From contig NZ_JAFLDR010000017.1 of assembly GCF_017302275.1 (NCBI RefSeq), forward strand, positions 1 to 64,000: DNA of 64,000 nucleotides, given 5' to 3'. This DNA comes from Sulfuritalea sp. (GTDB taxonomy: Bacteria; Pseudomonadota; Gammaproteobacteria; Burkholderiales; Rhodocyclaceae). Under the pieces are notes generated by a model, which worked only from the letters and a program-made list of their open reading frames with translations, made no database searches and had not been told where the DNA came from. Positions 42,889 to 51,487 of this stretch are shown piece after piece. A program made the translations under genes and the position numbers. Each line of letters begins with the position of its first letter. Position 1 is the first letter of the stretch.

Positions 42889-45621
42889 TCAATGCGCCGC
42901 GTCCCAGTTGGCGCCGACGCCCACTTCCACCAGCAGCGGCACCTTGAGCCGGGCCACGCCGCCCATCAGCCTGGGCAGCGCCTCGCGCAGTTGATCGAGC
43001 TCTTCCGCGGGAACTTCCAGCACCAGTTCGTCATGCACCTGCAGCATCAGCAGCGATTTCAGCCCTTGCGCATCGAGCCAGCCCTGCACCGCCAGCATGG
43101 CGCGCTTGATCAGGTCGGCCGCCGTGCCCTGCATCGGCGCGTTGATGGCGGCGCGTTCGGCGCCCTGGCGGCGACCGGCGTTGGACGAGCGTATCTCGGG
43201 CAGCCACAGGCGACGGCCGAACACGGTTTCGACGTAGCCCTTCTCGCGCGCCACGGCGCGTGTCTCTTCCATGTAGCGGGCGACGCCGGGATAACGCGCG
43301 AAGTAGCGGTCCATGTAGGCCTGCGCCGCCGTGCGGTCGACGCCGATCTGTTTCGCCAGGCCGAAGGCGCTCATGCCATAGATCAGGCCGAAGTTGATCG
43401 CCTTGGCGGCGCGACGCTGCTCGCTGCTGACCTCGATCGGCGTCAGGCCGAAGACTTCGCCGGCGGTGGCGCGATGCACGTCCTCGCCTTGGGCGAAGGC
43501 TTCGAGCAGGCGCGGGTCGTCGGACAGGTGGGCCATGATGCGCAGCTCGATCTGCGAATAGTCGGCGCTGACGATACGGCGATTTGCCGGCGCGATGAAG
43601 GCCGAGCGGATGCGCCGGCCTTCCGCGGTGCGGATCGGGATGTTCTGCAGGTTGGGGTCGGTCGAGGCCAGCCGCCCGGTGACCGCCGTGGCCTGGCCGA
43701 AGCTGGTATGCACGCGGCCGGTGGCCGGGTTGATCATTTTCGGCAGCTTGTCGGTGTAGGTGTTCTTCAGCTTGGCGAAGCTGCGGTGTTCGAGGATCTT
43801 CTTCGGCAGCGGATAGTCCTCGGCCAGTTTCTCCAGCACTTCCTCATCGGTCGAGGGTGCGCCCGATGGCGTCTTCTTCACCACCGGCAGACCCTGCTGG
43901 TTGAAAAGTATTTCGGCGAGCTGCTTGGGCGAGGCGAGGTTGAAGGGCTGGCCGGCGAGTTGCTGCGCCTCGGCTTCGATGGCCATGATCTTGCGCCCGA
44001 GCTCGTCGCTCTGCTGCGCCAGCGTCGCCGCGTCGATCAGCACGCCGTGGCGTTCCATGCGGAACAGCACTTCGGCCACCGGCAGTTCCAGGTCGCGGTA
44101 GAGCGCTTCCAGCTCCGGCGCGGCGGCGAGCTGCGGGCGCAGCACCTGGTGCACGCGCAGCGTGACATCGGCATCCTCCGCCGCGTACTCGGCGGCGCGC
44201 CCGACATCGACCTGGGCGAATGAAATGCGGCTGGCGCCCTTGCCGGTCACCGCGTCGTAGCTGATCGTCGACAGGCCGCAGTGGCGCGCCGCCAGCGCAC
44301 CCAGGTCGTGGGCCTTGTCGGACTCCAGCACATAGGATTGCAGCAAGGTGTCCTCGACGATGCCGCGCAATGTCACATCGTGGTTGGCAAATACGTGGCG
44401 GTCATACTTGAGGTGCTGGCCGAGCTTGGCGTGGCGCGACGACTCCAGCCAGGGACGCAGCCGCTCCAGCGTTTCCGTCAGCGGTAGCTGCTCCGGCGCG
44501 CCGGCATAGTGGTGGCCCAGCGGCAGATAGGCGACCGGGCCGCCCGCGATGGCGAAGGAGATGCCTACCAGCCGCGACTGCATCGGGTCAAGGTCGGTGG
44601 TTTCAGTATCGAGTGACACCAGCGTTGCCGCGTCGAGGCGCGCCAGCCAGTCCTGCAACGCCGAGTCGTCGAGGATGCACTGGTAGCCGCTGCGGTCGGG
44701 TTCGGTCATCGCCGCCAGCGGGACTGCGCTAACCGCCGTCTCGCCAGCGCCGACTTTCGGCCTCGGCGCGGGCGCCTCGCCCTTCAGTTCGCGCAACCAG
44801 CCCTTGAATTCGAGGCGGGCGTAGAGTTCTTCGAGCTTCGCCGTGTCCGGCGCTTGCGGGGCCAGCTCGGTCGCCTGCAGGGGCAGCGGCAATTCGCAGG
44901 CGATGGTGACCAGCTTGACGCCCAGGGGCAGGAAGCCGAGGTGTTGGCGCAGGTTCTCGCCGACCGCGCCGCCGATCTCGCCGGCATGGGCGACGATGGC
45001 ATCGAGCGAACCCCAGGCGTCCAGCCATTTCACGGCGGTCTTCGGCCCCACTTTGGGCACGCCCGGCACGTTGTCCACGCTGTCGCCAATCAAGGCGAGG
45101 TAATCGACGATGCGCTCTGGCGGCACGCCGAACTTGGCCTTGACGCCGGCGATGTCGAGCTTCTCGCCGTTCATGGTATTCACCAGCGTGACGTGCTGGT
45201 TCACCAGTTGGGCGAGATCCTTGTCGCCGGTGGAGATCACGCAATCGATCCCGGCCTGTGCCGCCTGCCGCGCCAGCGTGCCGATGACGTCGTCGGCCTC
45301 GACACCGGACTCCATCAGCAGCGGCCAGCCGGCGGCGCGGATGCATTCGTGCAGCGGCTCGATCTGCGCCACCAGGTCATCGGGCATCGGCGGGCGGTGG
45401 GCCTTGTAGTCCGGGTACCAGTCGTCGCGGAAGGTCTTGCCCTTGGCGTCGAACACCACCGCGCGAAAATCTGCCTTATAGTCGGCTTCAAGCACGCGCA
45501 GCATCGACAGCACGCCGCGTATCGCCCCGGTCGGCTGGCCGCCGGAGTTGCGCAGGTCCGGCAGCGCGTGGAAGGCGCGGTAGAGGTAGGACGAACCGTC
45601 GACGAGCAGCAGCGTGGGCAT
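42889..45621 (-). CDS. polA: DNA polymerase I
   Basis: 910 residues, three domains. 5'-3' exonuclease (about 1-290): TLLLVDGSSYLYRAFHAL and LALIGDSVDNVPGVPKVGPK. 3'-5' exonuclease (about 325-510): VSLDTETTDLDPMQ keeps the catalytic DxE, so proofreading looks active. Polymerase (about 530-910): motif A IVSADYSQIELRIMAHL, motif B RRAAKAINFGLIYGMSAFG, motif C MLQVHDELVLE. The ATG at 45621 has no Shine-Dalgarno and lies 14 bases from the divergent LOG gene. The linker after the first domain reads KVGAGETA, from a 24-bp motif copy; another copy coincides with motif A. It does Okazaki-fragment and repair synthesis. Confidence 0.96.
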   Translation of the reverse strand: MPTLLLVDGSSYLYRAFHALPDLRNSGGQPTGAIRGVLSMLRVLEADYKADFRAVVFDAKGKTFRDDWYPDYKAHRPPMPDDLVAQIEPLHECIRAAGWPLLMESGVEADDVIGTLARQAAQAGIDCVISTGDKDLAQLVNQHVTLVNTMNGEKLDIAGVKAKFGVPPERIVDYLALIGDSVDNVPGVPKVGPKTAVKWLDAWGSLDAIVAHAGEIGGAVGENLRQHLGFLPLGVKLVTIACELPLPLQATELAPQAPDTAKLEELYARLEFKGWLRELKGEAPAPRPKVGAGETAVSAVPLAAMTEPDRSGYQCILDDSALQDWLARLDAATLVSLDTETTDLDPMQSRLVGISFAIAGGPVAYLPLGHHYAGAPEQLPLTETLERLRPWLESSRHAKLGQHLKYDRHVFANHDVTLRGIVEDTLLQSYVLESDKAHDLGALAARHCGLSTISYDAVTGKGASRISFAQVDVGRAAEYAAEDADVTLRVHQVLRPQLAAAPELEALYRDLELPVAEVLFRMERHGVLIDAATLAQQSDELGRKIMAIEAEAQQLAGQPFNLASPKQLAEILFNQQGLPVVKKTPSGAPSTDEEVLEKLAEDYPLPKKILEHRSFAKLKNTYTDKLPKMINPATGRVHTSFGQATAVTGRLASTDPNLQNIPIRTAEGRRIRSAFIAPANRRIVSADYSQIELRIMAHLSDDPRLLEAFAQGEDVHRATAGEVFGLTPIEVSSEQRRAAKAINFGLIYGMSAFGLAKQIGVDRTAAQAYMDRYFARYPGVARYMEETRAVAREKGYVETVFGRRLWLPEIRSSNAGRRQGAERAAINAPMQGTAADLIKRAMLAVQGWLDAQGLKSLLMLQVHDELVLEVPAEELDQLREALPRLMGGVARLKVPLLVEVGVGANWDAAH
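43558..43581 (+). repeat. 24-bp dispersed motif, copy 11 (polA motif A)
   Basis: ATAGTCGGCGCTGAC, GATACGGCG. The minus-strand gene reads RIVSADYS, which is the conserved polymerase motif A, so this match cannot be an insertion. Confidence 0.65.
44734..44757 (-). repeat. 24-bp dispersed motif, copy 12 (polA linker)
   Basis: In motif orientation: AAAGTCGGCGCTGGC, GAGACGGCG. It is read as KVGAGETA in the linker between the two exonuclease domains. Confidence 0.8.
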
Positions 45622-45635
45622 GGAGGTGATGCTGA

Positions 45636-46388
45636 ATGAATGAGAAGGACAAACTGCCGAAGGTCCTGGCGCGCGGCGCCCGCAGCGCCGAAGCCGCTGC
45701 GCCGACGACACCGGCGACCAGCGCGCGCGAAGCCTGGCGGGTGTTCGGCATTATGGCAGAGTTCGTCGAGGCGACCGAGCGCCTGGCGGCCGTGCGGCCC
45801 GCCGTGTCGATCTTCGGCAGCGCACGCCTCGATCCCGATTCGAACTACTACCAGCTCACCGAGAAAATTGCCCGCCTGTTGTCCGATGCCGGCTTCGCCG
45901 TGGTCTCTGGCGGCGGACCGGGCGTCATGGAAGCGGCCAACAAGGGCGCCTTCGAAGGCAAGAGCATGTCGATCGGCCTCAACATCCAGCTGCCGCACGA
46001 GCAGCAGGCCAACCACTACCAGGACATCTCGCAAAGCTTCCGCCATTTCTTCGCCCGCAAGTACATGTTCGTCAAGGTCGCCGCCGCCTACGTGGTGATG
46101 CCCGGCGGCTTCGGTACGCTCGACGAGCTGCTCGAAGCGCTGACCCTGATCCAGACCGGGAAAACCCCGCGCATCCCGCTGATCCTGGTCGGCAGCGAGT
46201 TCTGGGCAGGGATGCTGGACTGGTTCCGCGAGCGGCTGGTGGGCGAAGGCATGATAAATCCCGAGGACATCGACCTGTTGCAGGTCATCGACGAACCGGA
46301 AGCGGTGGTGGCGGCGATCTTCGACCACTACGAGTCGCGCGGCTTCGGACCGCTGCCCGAAGAGCACGAATTGCTGCTGAACCTTTGA
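45636..46388 (+). CDS. LOG-family protein (TIGR00730 Rossmann fold)
   Basis: 250 residues. A variable N-terminus (1-55) is followed by the Rossmann domain: AVSIFGSARLDPDSNYYQLT, VVSGGGPGVMEAANKGAF, FFARKYMFVKVAAAYVVM and the LOG signature MPGGFGTLDELLEALTLIQ (PGGxGTxxE). Members are nucleotide 5'-monophosphate phosphoribohydrolases; plant LOG activates cytokinins. GGAGGTGAT (45622-45630) is a near-perfect Shine-Dalgarno that starts one base from the divergent polA ATG. DUF2782 follows in the same direction. Confidence 0.9.
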   Translation: MNEKDKLPKVLARGARSAEAAAPTTPATSAREAWRVFGIMAEFVEATERLAAVRPAVSIFGSARLDPDSNYYQLTEKIARLLSDAGFAVVSGGGPGVMEAANKGAFEGKSMSIGLNIQLPHEQQANHYQDISQSFRHFFARKYMFVKVAAAYVVMPGGFGTLDELLEALTLIQTGKTPRIPLILVGSEFWAGMLDWFRERLVGEGMINPEDIDLLQVIDEPEAVVAAIFDHYESRGFGPLPEEHELLLNL

Positions 46389-46455
46389 TAAACTTGCTTC
46401 AGGCTTCGTTGGCGCGGGATTCCCGCCGCGCGGGCCGTTTTCCCGAGGATCTGCC

Positions 46456-46788
46456 ATGCGCCGCACCATCGTCCTGTTGCTTTCCGCCCTTGCGCTGAAT
46501 GTCGCCGCGCAGACCCAGCCGCCGAAACTGGAGCCGATTCCCGAGCCGCCCCCGCCGCCGCCCGGGTCGCTCAACGAAGCGCTGGAACCGCAGGTCACCA
46601 TCACCCGTCGCGGCGAGGACAAGGTCGAGGAGTTCCGCATCAGCGGCAAGCTCTACATGATGAAGGTAACGCCCTCGCATGGCGTGCCCTACTACCTGCT
46701 CGACCACTCCGGCAACGGTCAGTGGGTGCGCCAGGATTCGAAGGATGCCGGCCTGCGCGTGCCGATGTGGGTGATCGGCACGTTCTGA
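46456..46788 (+). CDS. DUF2782 periplasmic protein
   Basis: 110 residues. Signal peptide (RRTIVLLLSALALNVAAQ), a Pro-rich segment (PIPEPPPPPPG), then the DUF2782 domain with PQVTITRRGEDKVEEFRISG and a compact end (YLLDHSGNGQWVRQDS, VPMWVIGTF). Function unknown; the family is found almost only in beta- and gammaproteobacteria beside polA and thrB. It lies 67 bases after the LOG gene and is probably in the same transcript. Confidence 0.85.
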   Translation: MRRTIVLLLSALALNVAAQTQPPKLEPIPEPPPPPPGSLNEALEPQVTITRRGEDKVEEFRISGKLYMMKVTPSHGVPYYLLDHSGNGQWVRQDSKDAGLRVPMWVIGTF

Positions 46789-46875
46789 GCGTTCCCGCAG
46801 ACGCCGCCTGTCCCGGGCTCGCGTCGGGATACGTTTCCAGCGCCGTGACGCCGGCACCGTCCCCGAGGGATACCG

Positions 46876-48048
46876 TTGCACACGACATTCGACATCGCCC
46901 GCTACGGCCAGGTTTTCACCCCGCCTGAGATCGTCGCGCGCATGCTCTCGCTGCGTCGCAACCATGGTCGCGCGCTTGATCCCGCTTGCGGCGACGGCGC
47001 CTTTTCGAACCGCATTCCCGGCTGCGTGGCGATCGAAATGGATCCCGCCCACTGCCCGCCCGGCGCCTTCAACCTCGATTTCTTCGCCTATCCGGAAACC
47101 GAGAAGTTCGCCACAATCATCGGCAATCCGCCCTATGTGAAGGCGCGTGACATCCTGCCGGAGACCGCGCTGCGCCTGGCCTCCAGCCTGCTCGATGGCC
47201 ATGCCAACCTTTACCTGCATTTCATCGAGAAGTGCGTGCGCCACCTCGCGCCGGGCGGCGAACTGATCCTCATCACGCCGCGCGATTTCCTCAAGGCCAC
47301 CGGCGCCGGGCGGCTCAACACCTGGCTCAGCGACCAGGGAACCATCACCGATTTCGAGGACCTCGGCGACGCCAGGATATTCGCCGGCGCCACTCCCAAC
47401 TGCGCCATCTGGCGCTTCGAGAAAGGCAACGCCAGCCATCGCCTGACAGATGGCCGGCGCATGGCCTTGTCCGGCGGACAGCTGATGTTCACGCGCGGCA
47501 TCTACAGCCTGCCTTTGGCCAGCGTGTTCGCCGTCAGGGTCGGTGCGGTCTCCGGCGCCGACGAGATTTTCAGCAACCCGGAATTCGCCAATGCCGATTT
47601 CGTCTGCTCGAAGACCGCGCAAAGCGGCGAAACGCGACGCATGATCTGGCGCGACCGCGAAGGTCCCATCGACTGGCTGGAGCAGCACAAGGAACGCCTG
47701 CTGGCACGGCGCGTCACCCGTTTCGACGAGAACAACTGGTGGAAGTGGGGCCGTCGCCATTTCGTATCCGACGCGCCGCGCGTCTACGTCAATGGCAAGA
47801 CGCGAAATGCGCGGCCTTTTTTCCTGCATCCCTGCACCAACTATGACGGAGCGGTGATCGCGCTGTTCCCGCACCGGAAAAATCTTGGCGCGGCTGAACT
47901 GCGGCGCCTGGCGGAAATGCTCAACGACGTCGACTGGAGCGAGCTCGGCTTCGTCTGCGACGGCCGCTTCCTCTTTGCCCAGCGCAGCCTGGAACAGGCC
48001 CTGCTGCCCGAGGCCTTCGCCGAATTCGCGGTCAGCGGCCTGGTGTAA
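46876..48048 (+). CDS. N6-adenine DNA methyltransferase-like protein, solitary
   Basis: 390 residues, TTG start behind GAGGGA. RYGQVFTPPEIVARMLSL and ALDPACGDGAFSNRI form the SAM-binding motif I; FATIIGNPPYVKARDIL has the catalytic NPPY of gamma-class adenine methyltransferases (Eco57I/TaqI type). The C-terminal half (about 210-390) would be the target-recognition part, with WWKWGRRHFVSD and NARPFFLHPC. No restriction gene or specificity subunit is next to it, so it looks like an orphan methylase; a tRNA or protein substrate cannot be excluded. It lies between DUF2782 and gshA. Confidence 0.78.
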   Translation: MHTTFDIARYGQVFTPPEIVARMLSLRRNHGRALDPACGDGAFSNRIPGCVAIEMDPAHCPPGAFNLDFFAYPETEKFATIIGNPPYVKARDILPETALRLASSLLDGHANLYLHFIEKCVRHLAPGGELILITPRDFLKATGAGRLNTWLSDQGTITDFEDLGDARIFAGATPNCAIWRFEKGNASHRLTDGRRMALSGGQLMFTRGIYSLPLASVFAVRVGAVSGADEIFSNPEFANADFVCSKTAQSGETRRMIWRDREGPIDWLEQHKERLLARRVTRFDENNWWKWGRRHFVSDAPRVYVNGKTRNARPFFLHPCTNYDGAVIALFPHRKNLGAAELRRLAEMLNDVDWSELGFVCDGRFLFAQRSLEQALLPEAFAEFAVSGLV

Positions 48049-48095
48049 GATCGCCGAAAAAAACCGCTTGCGGTTTGTCCAGGTAAACGAAACCG

Positions 48096-49385
48096 ATGGT
48101 TCCACACCTCACCACCGCGCTGACCGGTCCGCTGCTCGACCTCGAGCGCCGCATCCTCGACAACGGCACCACCGTCGAGCGCTGGCTGCGCACCCAGTGG
48201 CTGGAGCACACGCCGCCGTTCTACAGCTCGGTCGACCTGCGCAATGCCGGCTTCAAGCTCGCACCCGTCGACACCAACCTCTTCCCCGGCGGCTTCAACA
48301 ATCTCAATCCGGCCTTTCTGCCCTTGTGCGTGCAGGCCGCGATGTCGGCCATCGAGAAGATCTGCCCGGAGGCAAGGAACCTGCTGCTGATTCCCGAGAA
48401 CCACACGCGCAACCAGTTCTACCTGATGAACGTCGTGCGCCTGGCGACCATCCTCGGCCACACCGGGCTCAACGTGCGCGTCGGCAGCCTCTTGCCGGAG
48501 ATCACCGCGCCCACCACGCTCGACCTGCCCGACGGCCACACGCTGGTGCTGGAGCCGTTGAAGCGCATCGGCACCGAGGGCCGCCGGCTCGGACTCGATG
48601 ACTTCGATCCATGCGCCATCCTGCTCAACAATGACCTTTCCGGCGGCGTGCCGAACATCCTGGAGAATACCAACGAGCAGTTCCTGATCCCGCCGCTGTG
48701 GGCCGGTTGGCACGTGCGCCGCAAGTCGAAGCATTTCGCCGCCTACCAGGACGTCGCGATCGCCTTCGCCAATGAACTGGGCATCGACCCGTGGCTGATC
48801 AATTCCGAGTTCGAGACCTGCGGCAGGGTGAACTTCCACGAGCGCTCCGGCGAGGAATGCCTCGCCGCCAACATCGACACGCTGCTCTACCGGATGCGTG
48901 CCAAATACAAGGAATACGGCATCCAGTCCGAGCCCTTCGTCATCGTCAAGGCCGATGCCGGCACTTATGGCATGGGCATCATGACGGTGAAGGATGCCAG
49001 CGAGGTCAGGAACCTCAACCGCAAGCAGCGCAACAAGATGGCCGTGGTCAAGGAAGGCATGCAGGTCACCGAGGTCATCATCCAGGAAGGCGTGCCGACC
49101 TTCGAGCGCGTTGACGAGGGCACCGCCGAGCCGGTGGTTTACATGATCGACCGTTATGTCGTCGGTGGCTTCTACCGTGTCAATACCGCGCGCGGCATCG
49201 ACGAGAACCTCAACGCGCCGGGCATGACCTTCAAGCCGCTGGCCTTCGAGACCGGCTGCACGCTGCCCGACGCCCAGCTCGCGCCCGACGCGCCGCCCAA
49301 CCGTTTCTATGCCTACGGCGTGATCGCGCGTCTGGCCATGCTCGCCGCCGCGCTCGAACTCGAGCGCGCCGCACCGACGGAGTAG
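48096..49385 (+). CDS. gshA: glutamate-cysteine ligase
   Basis: 429 residues, of the Acidithiobacillus/betaproteobacterial type (TIGR02049), unrelated in sequence to E. coli GshA. Landmarks: FKLAPVDTNLFPGGFNNLNP near the N-terminus, LLIPENHTRNQFYLMNVVRL, NNDLSGGVPNILENTNEQFL, EPFVIVKADAGTYGMGIMTV (ATP-grasp-like) and VYMIDRYVVGGFYRVNTARG. It joins glutamate and cysteine, the first step of glutathione synthesis, in the cytoplasm. gshB follows after three bases, and a GST and other thiol genes occur nearby. Confidence 0.94.
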   Translation: MVPHLTTALTGPLLDLERRILDNGTTVERWLRTQWLEHTPPFYSSVDLRNAGFKLAPVDTNLFPGGFNNLNPAFLPLCVQAAMSAIEKICPEARNLLLIPENHTRNQFYLMNVVRLATILGHTGLNVRVGSLLPEITAPTTLDLPDGHTLVLEPLKRIGTEGRRLGLDDFDPCAILLNNDLSGGVPNILENTNEQFLIPPLWAGWHVRRKSKHFAAYQDVAIAFANELGIDPWLINSEFETCGRVNFHERSGEECLAANIDTLLYRMRAKYKEYGIQSEPFVIVKADAGTYGMGIMTVKDASEVRNLNRKQRNKMAVVKEGMQVTEVIIQEGVPTFERVDEGTAEPVVYMIDRYVVGGFYRVNTARGIDENLNAPGMTFKPLAFETGCTLPDAQLAPDAPPNRFYAYGVIARLAMLAAALELERAAPTE

Positions 49386-49388
49386 GTC

Positions 49389-50336
49389 GTGAAGTTCGCC
49401 TTCATCCTCGATCCGCTGGAAGGCCTCAAGGCCTACAAGGACTCCAGCATCGCGATGATGCGCTGCGCAACGAAGCGCGGCCACGAGACATGGGTCATCC
49501 AGCGCGCGGCGCTGACCTGGCGCGATGGCAGCGTAGCCGCTCGCGCGCAGCGCCTGGAAGTCGGCGCTGATGACACGGCGTGGTACTCCGTCGCCGAAGA
49601 ATCGGTGCTGCCGCTCACCGCCTACGACGCCGTGCTGATGCGCCAGGACCCGCCCTTCGATTTCGAGTACGTTGCCGCCACCTGGCTGCTGGAACGCGCC
49701 GAGGCCGAGGGCGCGCGCATCTGGAACAAGCCGCGCTCGATCCGCGACCACTCCGAGAAGGTCGCCATCGCCGAGTTCCCGCGGTACGTGCCGACCACGC
49801 TGATCGCGCGCGACCCGGCCGACATCCATGCCTTCATCGACGAACTGGAAGACGTCATCCTCAAGCCGCTTGACGGCATGGGCGGCAGCAGCATTTTTCG
49901 CGTCACGCGGACGGATTCCAATCGCAACGTCATCGTCGAAACGCTGACCGGCTTCGGCGCGCGCAGCATCATGGCCCAACGCTACCTGCCGGCCATCAGC
50001 CACGGCGACAAGCGCATCCTGCTGATCGCCGGCGAGCCGGTGCCCTATTGCCTGGCGCGCATCCCCAAGGCCGGCGAATCGCGCGGCAACCTCGCCGCCG
50101 GCGGCAAGGGCGTGGCGCGCCCGCTGATGGGGCGCGACCGCGAGATCGCCGAGGCGCTGGCGCCGATCCTCTGGGCGCGCGGATTGCTGATCGTCGGACT
50201 CGACGTGATCGGCGACAGCCTGACCGAGATCAACGTCACCAGTCCCACCTGCTTCGTCGAGATCACCCAGCAAACGCGCTTCGACGTTGCGGCGATGCTG
50301 GTCGATGCCCTCGAAAGGGAATGCGCCGCCTCCTGA
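49389..50336 (+). CDS. gshB: glutathione synthetase
   Basis: 315 residues, GTG start three bases after gshA. The N-terminus KFAFILDPLEGLKAYKDSS is typical; the ATP-grasp part shows DAVLMRQDPPFDFEYVAAT, DVILKPLDGMGGSSIFRV, ESRGNLAAGGKGVARPL and DVIGDSLTEINVTSPTCFVE. It adds glycine to gamma-glutamylcysteine. Residues RLEVGADDTAWYS, in the poorly conserved early part, come from a copy of the 24-bp dispersed motif. The end overlaps the ApbE-like gene by 16 nt. Confidence 0.95.
   Translation: MKFAFILDPLEGLKAYKDSSIAMMRCATKRGHETWVIQRAALTWRDGSVAARAQRLEVGADDTAWYSVAEESVLPLTAYDAVLMRQDPPFDFEYVAATWLLERAEAEGARIWNKPRSIRDHSEKVAIAEFPRYVPTTLIARDPADIHAFIDELEDVILKPLDGMGGSSIFRVTRTDSNRNVIVETLTGFGARSIMAQRYLPAISHGDKRILLIAGEPVPYCLARIPKAGESRGNLAAGGKGVARPLMGRDREIAEALAPILWARGLLIVGLDVIGDSLTEINVTSPTCFVEITQQTRFDVAAMLVDALERECAAS
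49557..49580 (+). repeat. 24-bp dispersed motif, copy 13 (in gshB)
   Basis: GAAGTCGGCGCTGAT, GACACGGCG. It is read in frame as EVGADDTA. Confidence 0.85.
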
Positions 50337-51433
50337 CGCTGCTTGCCGCGACCGTGCTGCTCGCCGCCTGCGGGCAAGCCGAGCCGTGGCGGCAGGAATC
50401 CTATGTCTTCGGCACGCGCGTCGATCTGGCGATTGCCGGCATGCCCGAGGCGCGCGCGCGCGCCGCCGCCGAGCGCGTGCTGCGGGATTTCGATTACCTG
50501 CACCGCAGCTACCACGCCTGGCAACCATCCGATCTCTTGACCCTTAACGAGGCCATTGCCGCCGGCCGTGGCCACGAGGTATCCGCCGAGTTCGCCGCCT
50601 TCATCCGCGAAGCGCAAGTCGCCGCCGCCGCTGGCGACCACCTGTTCGATCCCGGAATCGGTCGCCTGATCGCCTTGTGGGGCTTCCATACCGATGACAT
50701 CCAGCCGCGCCTGCCCGAGCCGGGCGCCGTGGCGGCGCTGGTGGCGCGGCATCCGTCGATCGCCGACCTGTCCGTAAGCGAGGGGCATTGCCTGGAGTCG
50801 CGACGCGGCGAACCGAAGTCACCTGCTTCCGGGCGGGGGGCCGGGGGATGGTGCGTCAAAAGCCGAAGCAATATCGCAGCCATCGACTTCGGCGGCTACC
50901 TGAAGGGCGTCGCGCTCGACCGCGCCGCCGCCGCGCTGAAGCAGGACGGCATCGCCAATGCGCTGATCAACATCGGCGGCAACGTCATTGCGCTGGGCAG
51001 CCGCGATGGCGCCGGCACGCCCTGGCGCATCGGCATCCAGCATCCGCGCCCGCAGGCCGTCGGCGGTGCGCCGCTGGCCACGCTGGATCTGCGCGACGGC
51101 GAGGCCATCGGCACCTCGGGTGACTACCACCGCTTTTTCGAAGTCGGCGGGCGCCGCTATCCGCACCTGCTCGATCCGCGCAGCGGCTTTCCTGCCGAGG
51201 GCACGCAGGCGGTGACGGTGCTGATCGTTCCGGGTCCTTCGGTGGGCATGAAGTCCGACGCGCTGTCCAAACCCATCTTCATCGCCGGCCGCGACTGGCG
51301 TGCCATGGCGCGAAAGCTCGGCGTCGCCGCGGTGCTGAAAGTCGGCGCTGACGGCACGGCACAGGCGACCCCGGCGATGCAGGCGCGCATCAAGGTCGAA
51401 GTTCCGGACCTGAAGCTGGAGGTAGTCCAATGA
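50321..51433 (+). CDS. ApbE-family FAD:protein FMN transferase, lipoprotein, with inserted repeat
   Basis: 370 residues. LLTLLAATVLLAACGQ is a lipoprotein signal with the acylated Cys in the LAAC box. ApbE landmarks: YVFGTRVDLAIAG, DFGGYLKGVALDRAAAAL, NALINIGGNVIALG, and YPHLLDPRSGFPAE with VLIVPGPSVGMKSDALSKPIF for metal and FAD. It attaches FMN to Thr of Nqr/Rnf-type proteins in the periplasm. Before DFGG, relatives have about ten residues of short strand; here about 26 residues (ESRRGEPKSPASGRGAGGW within) are encoded by repeat element B4. Near the C-terminus KVGADGTA comes from the 24-bp motif. The frame is open throughout, so the protein may tolerate both. Confidence 0.87.
   Translation: MRRLLTLLAATVLLAACGQAEPWRQESYVFGTRVDLAIAGMPEARARAAAERVLRDFDYLHRSYHAWQPSDLLTLNEAIAAGRGHEVSAEFAAFIREAQVAAAAGDHLFDPGIGRLIALWGFHTDDIQPRLPEPGAVAALVARHPSIADLSVSEGHCLESRRGEPKSPASGRGAGGWCVKSRSNIAAIDFGGYLKGVALDRAAAALKQDGIANALINIGGNVIALGSRDGAGTPWRIGIQHPRPQAVGGAPLATLDLRDGEAIGTSGDYHRFFEVGGRRYPHLLDPRSGFPAEGTQAVTVLIVPGPSVGMKSDALSKPIFIAGRDWRAMARKLGVAAVLKVGADGTAQATPAMQARIKVEVPDLKLEVVQ
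50782..50858 (-). repeat. hairpin element copy B4, inside the apbE-like coding sequence
   Basis: Read on the minus strand: TGACGCACCATCCCCCGGCC, then GGTGACTTCGGTTCGCCGCG and GCGACTCC, matching the left half of elements B2 and B3. The first hairpin is degraded and the second is missing. It adds about 26 codons in frame to the host gene. Confidence 0.75.
51338..51361 (+). repeat. 24-bp dispersed motif, copy 14 (in apbE-like gene)
   Basis: AAAGTCGGCGCTGAC, GGCACGGCA. It is read as KVGADGTA near the C-terminus. Confidence 0.8.
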
Positions 51434-51487
51434 CAGACGACCCCGACAGGGAACGCAACGTGCGCCGCACGGTCGCCATGCGCCGCC

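Noticed and set aside
47841..50528. 895-codon open frame opposite gshA and gshB
   Set aside because: Antisense to two full-length, motif-complete genes; composition typical of a shadow frame.
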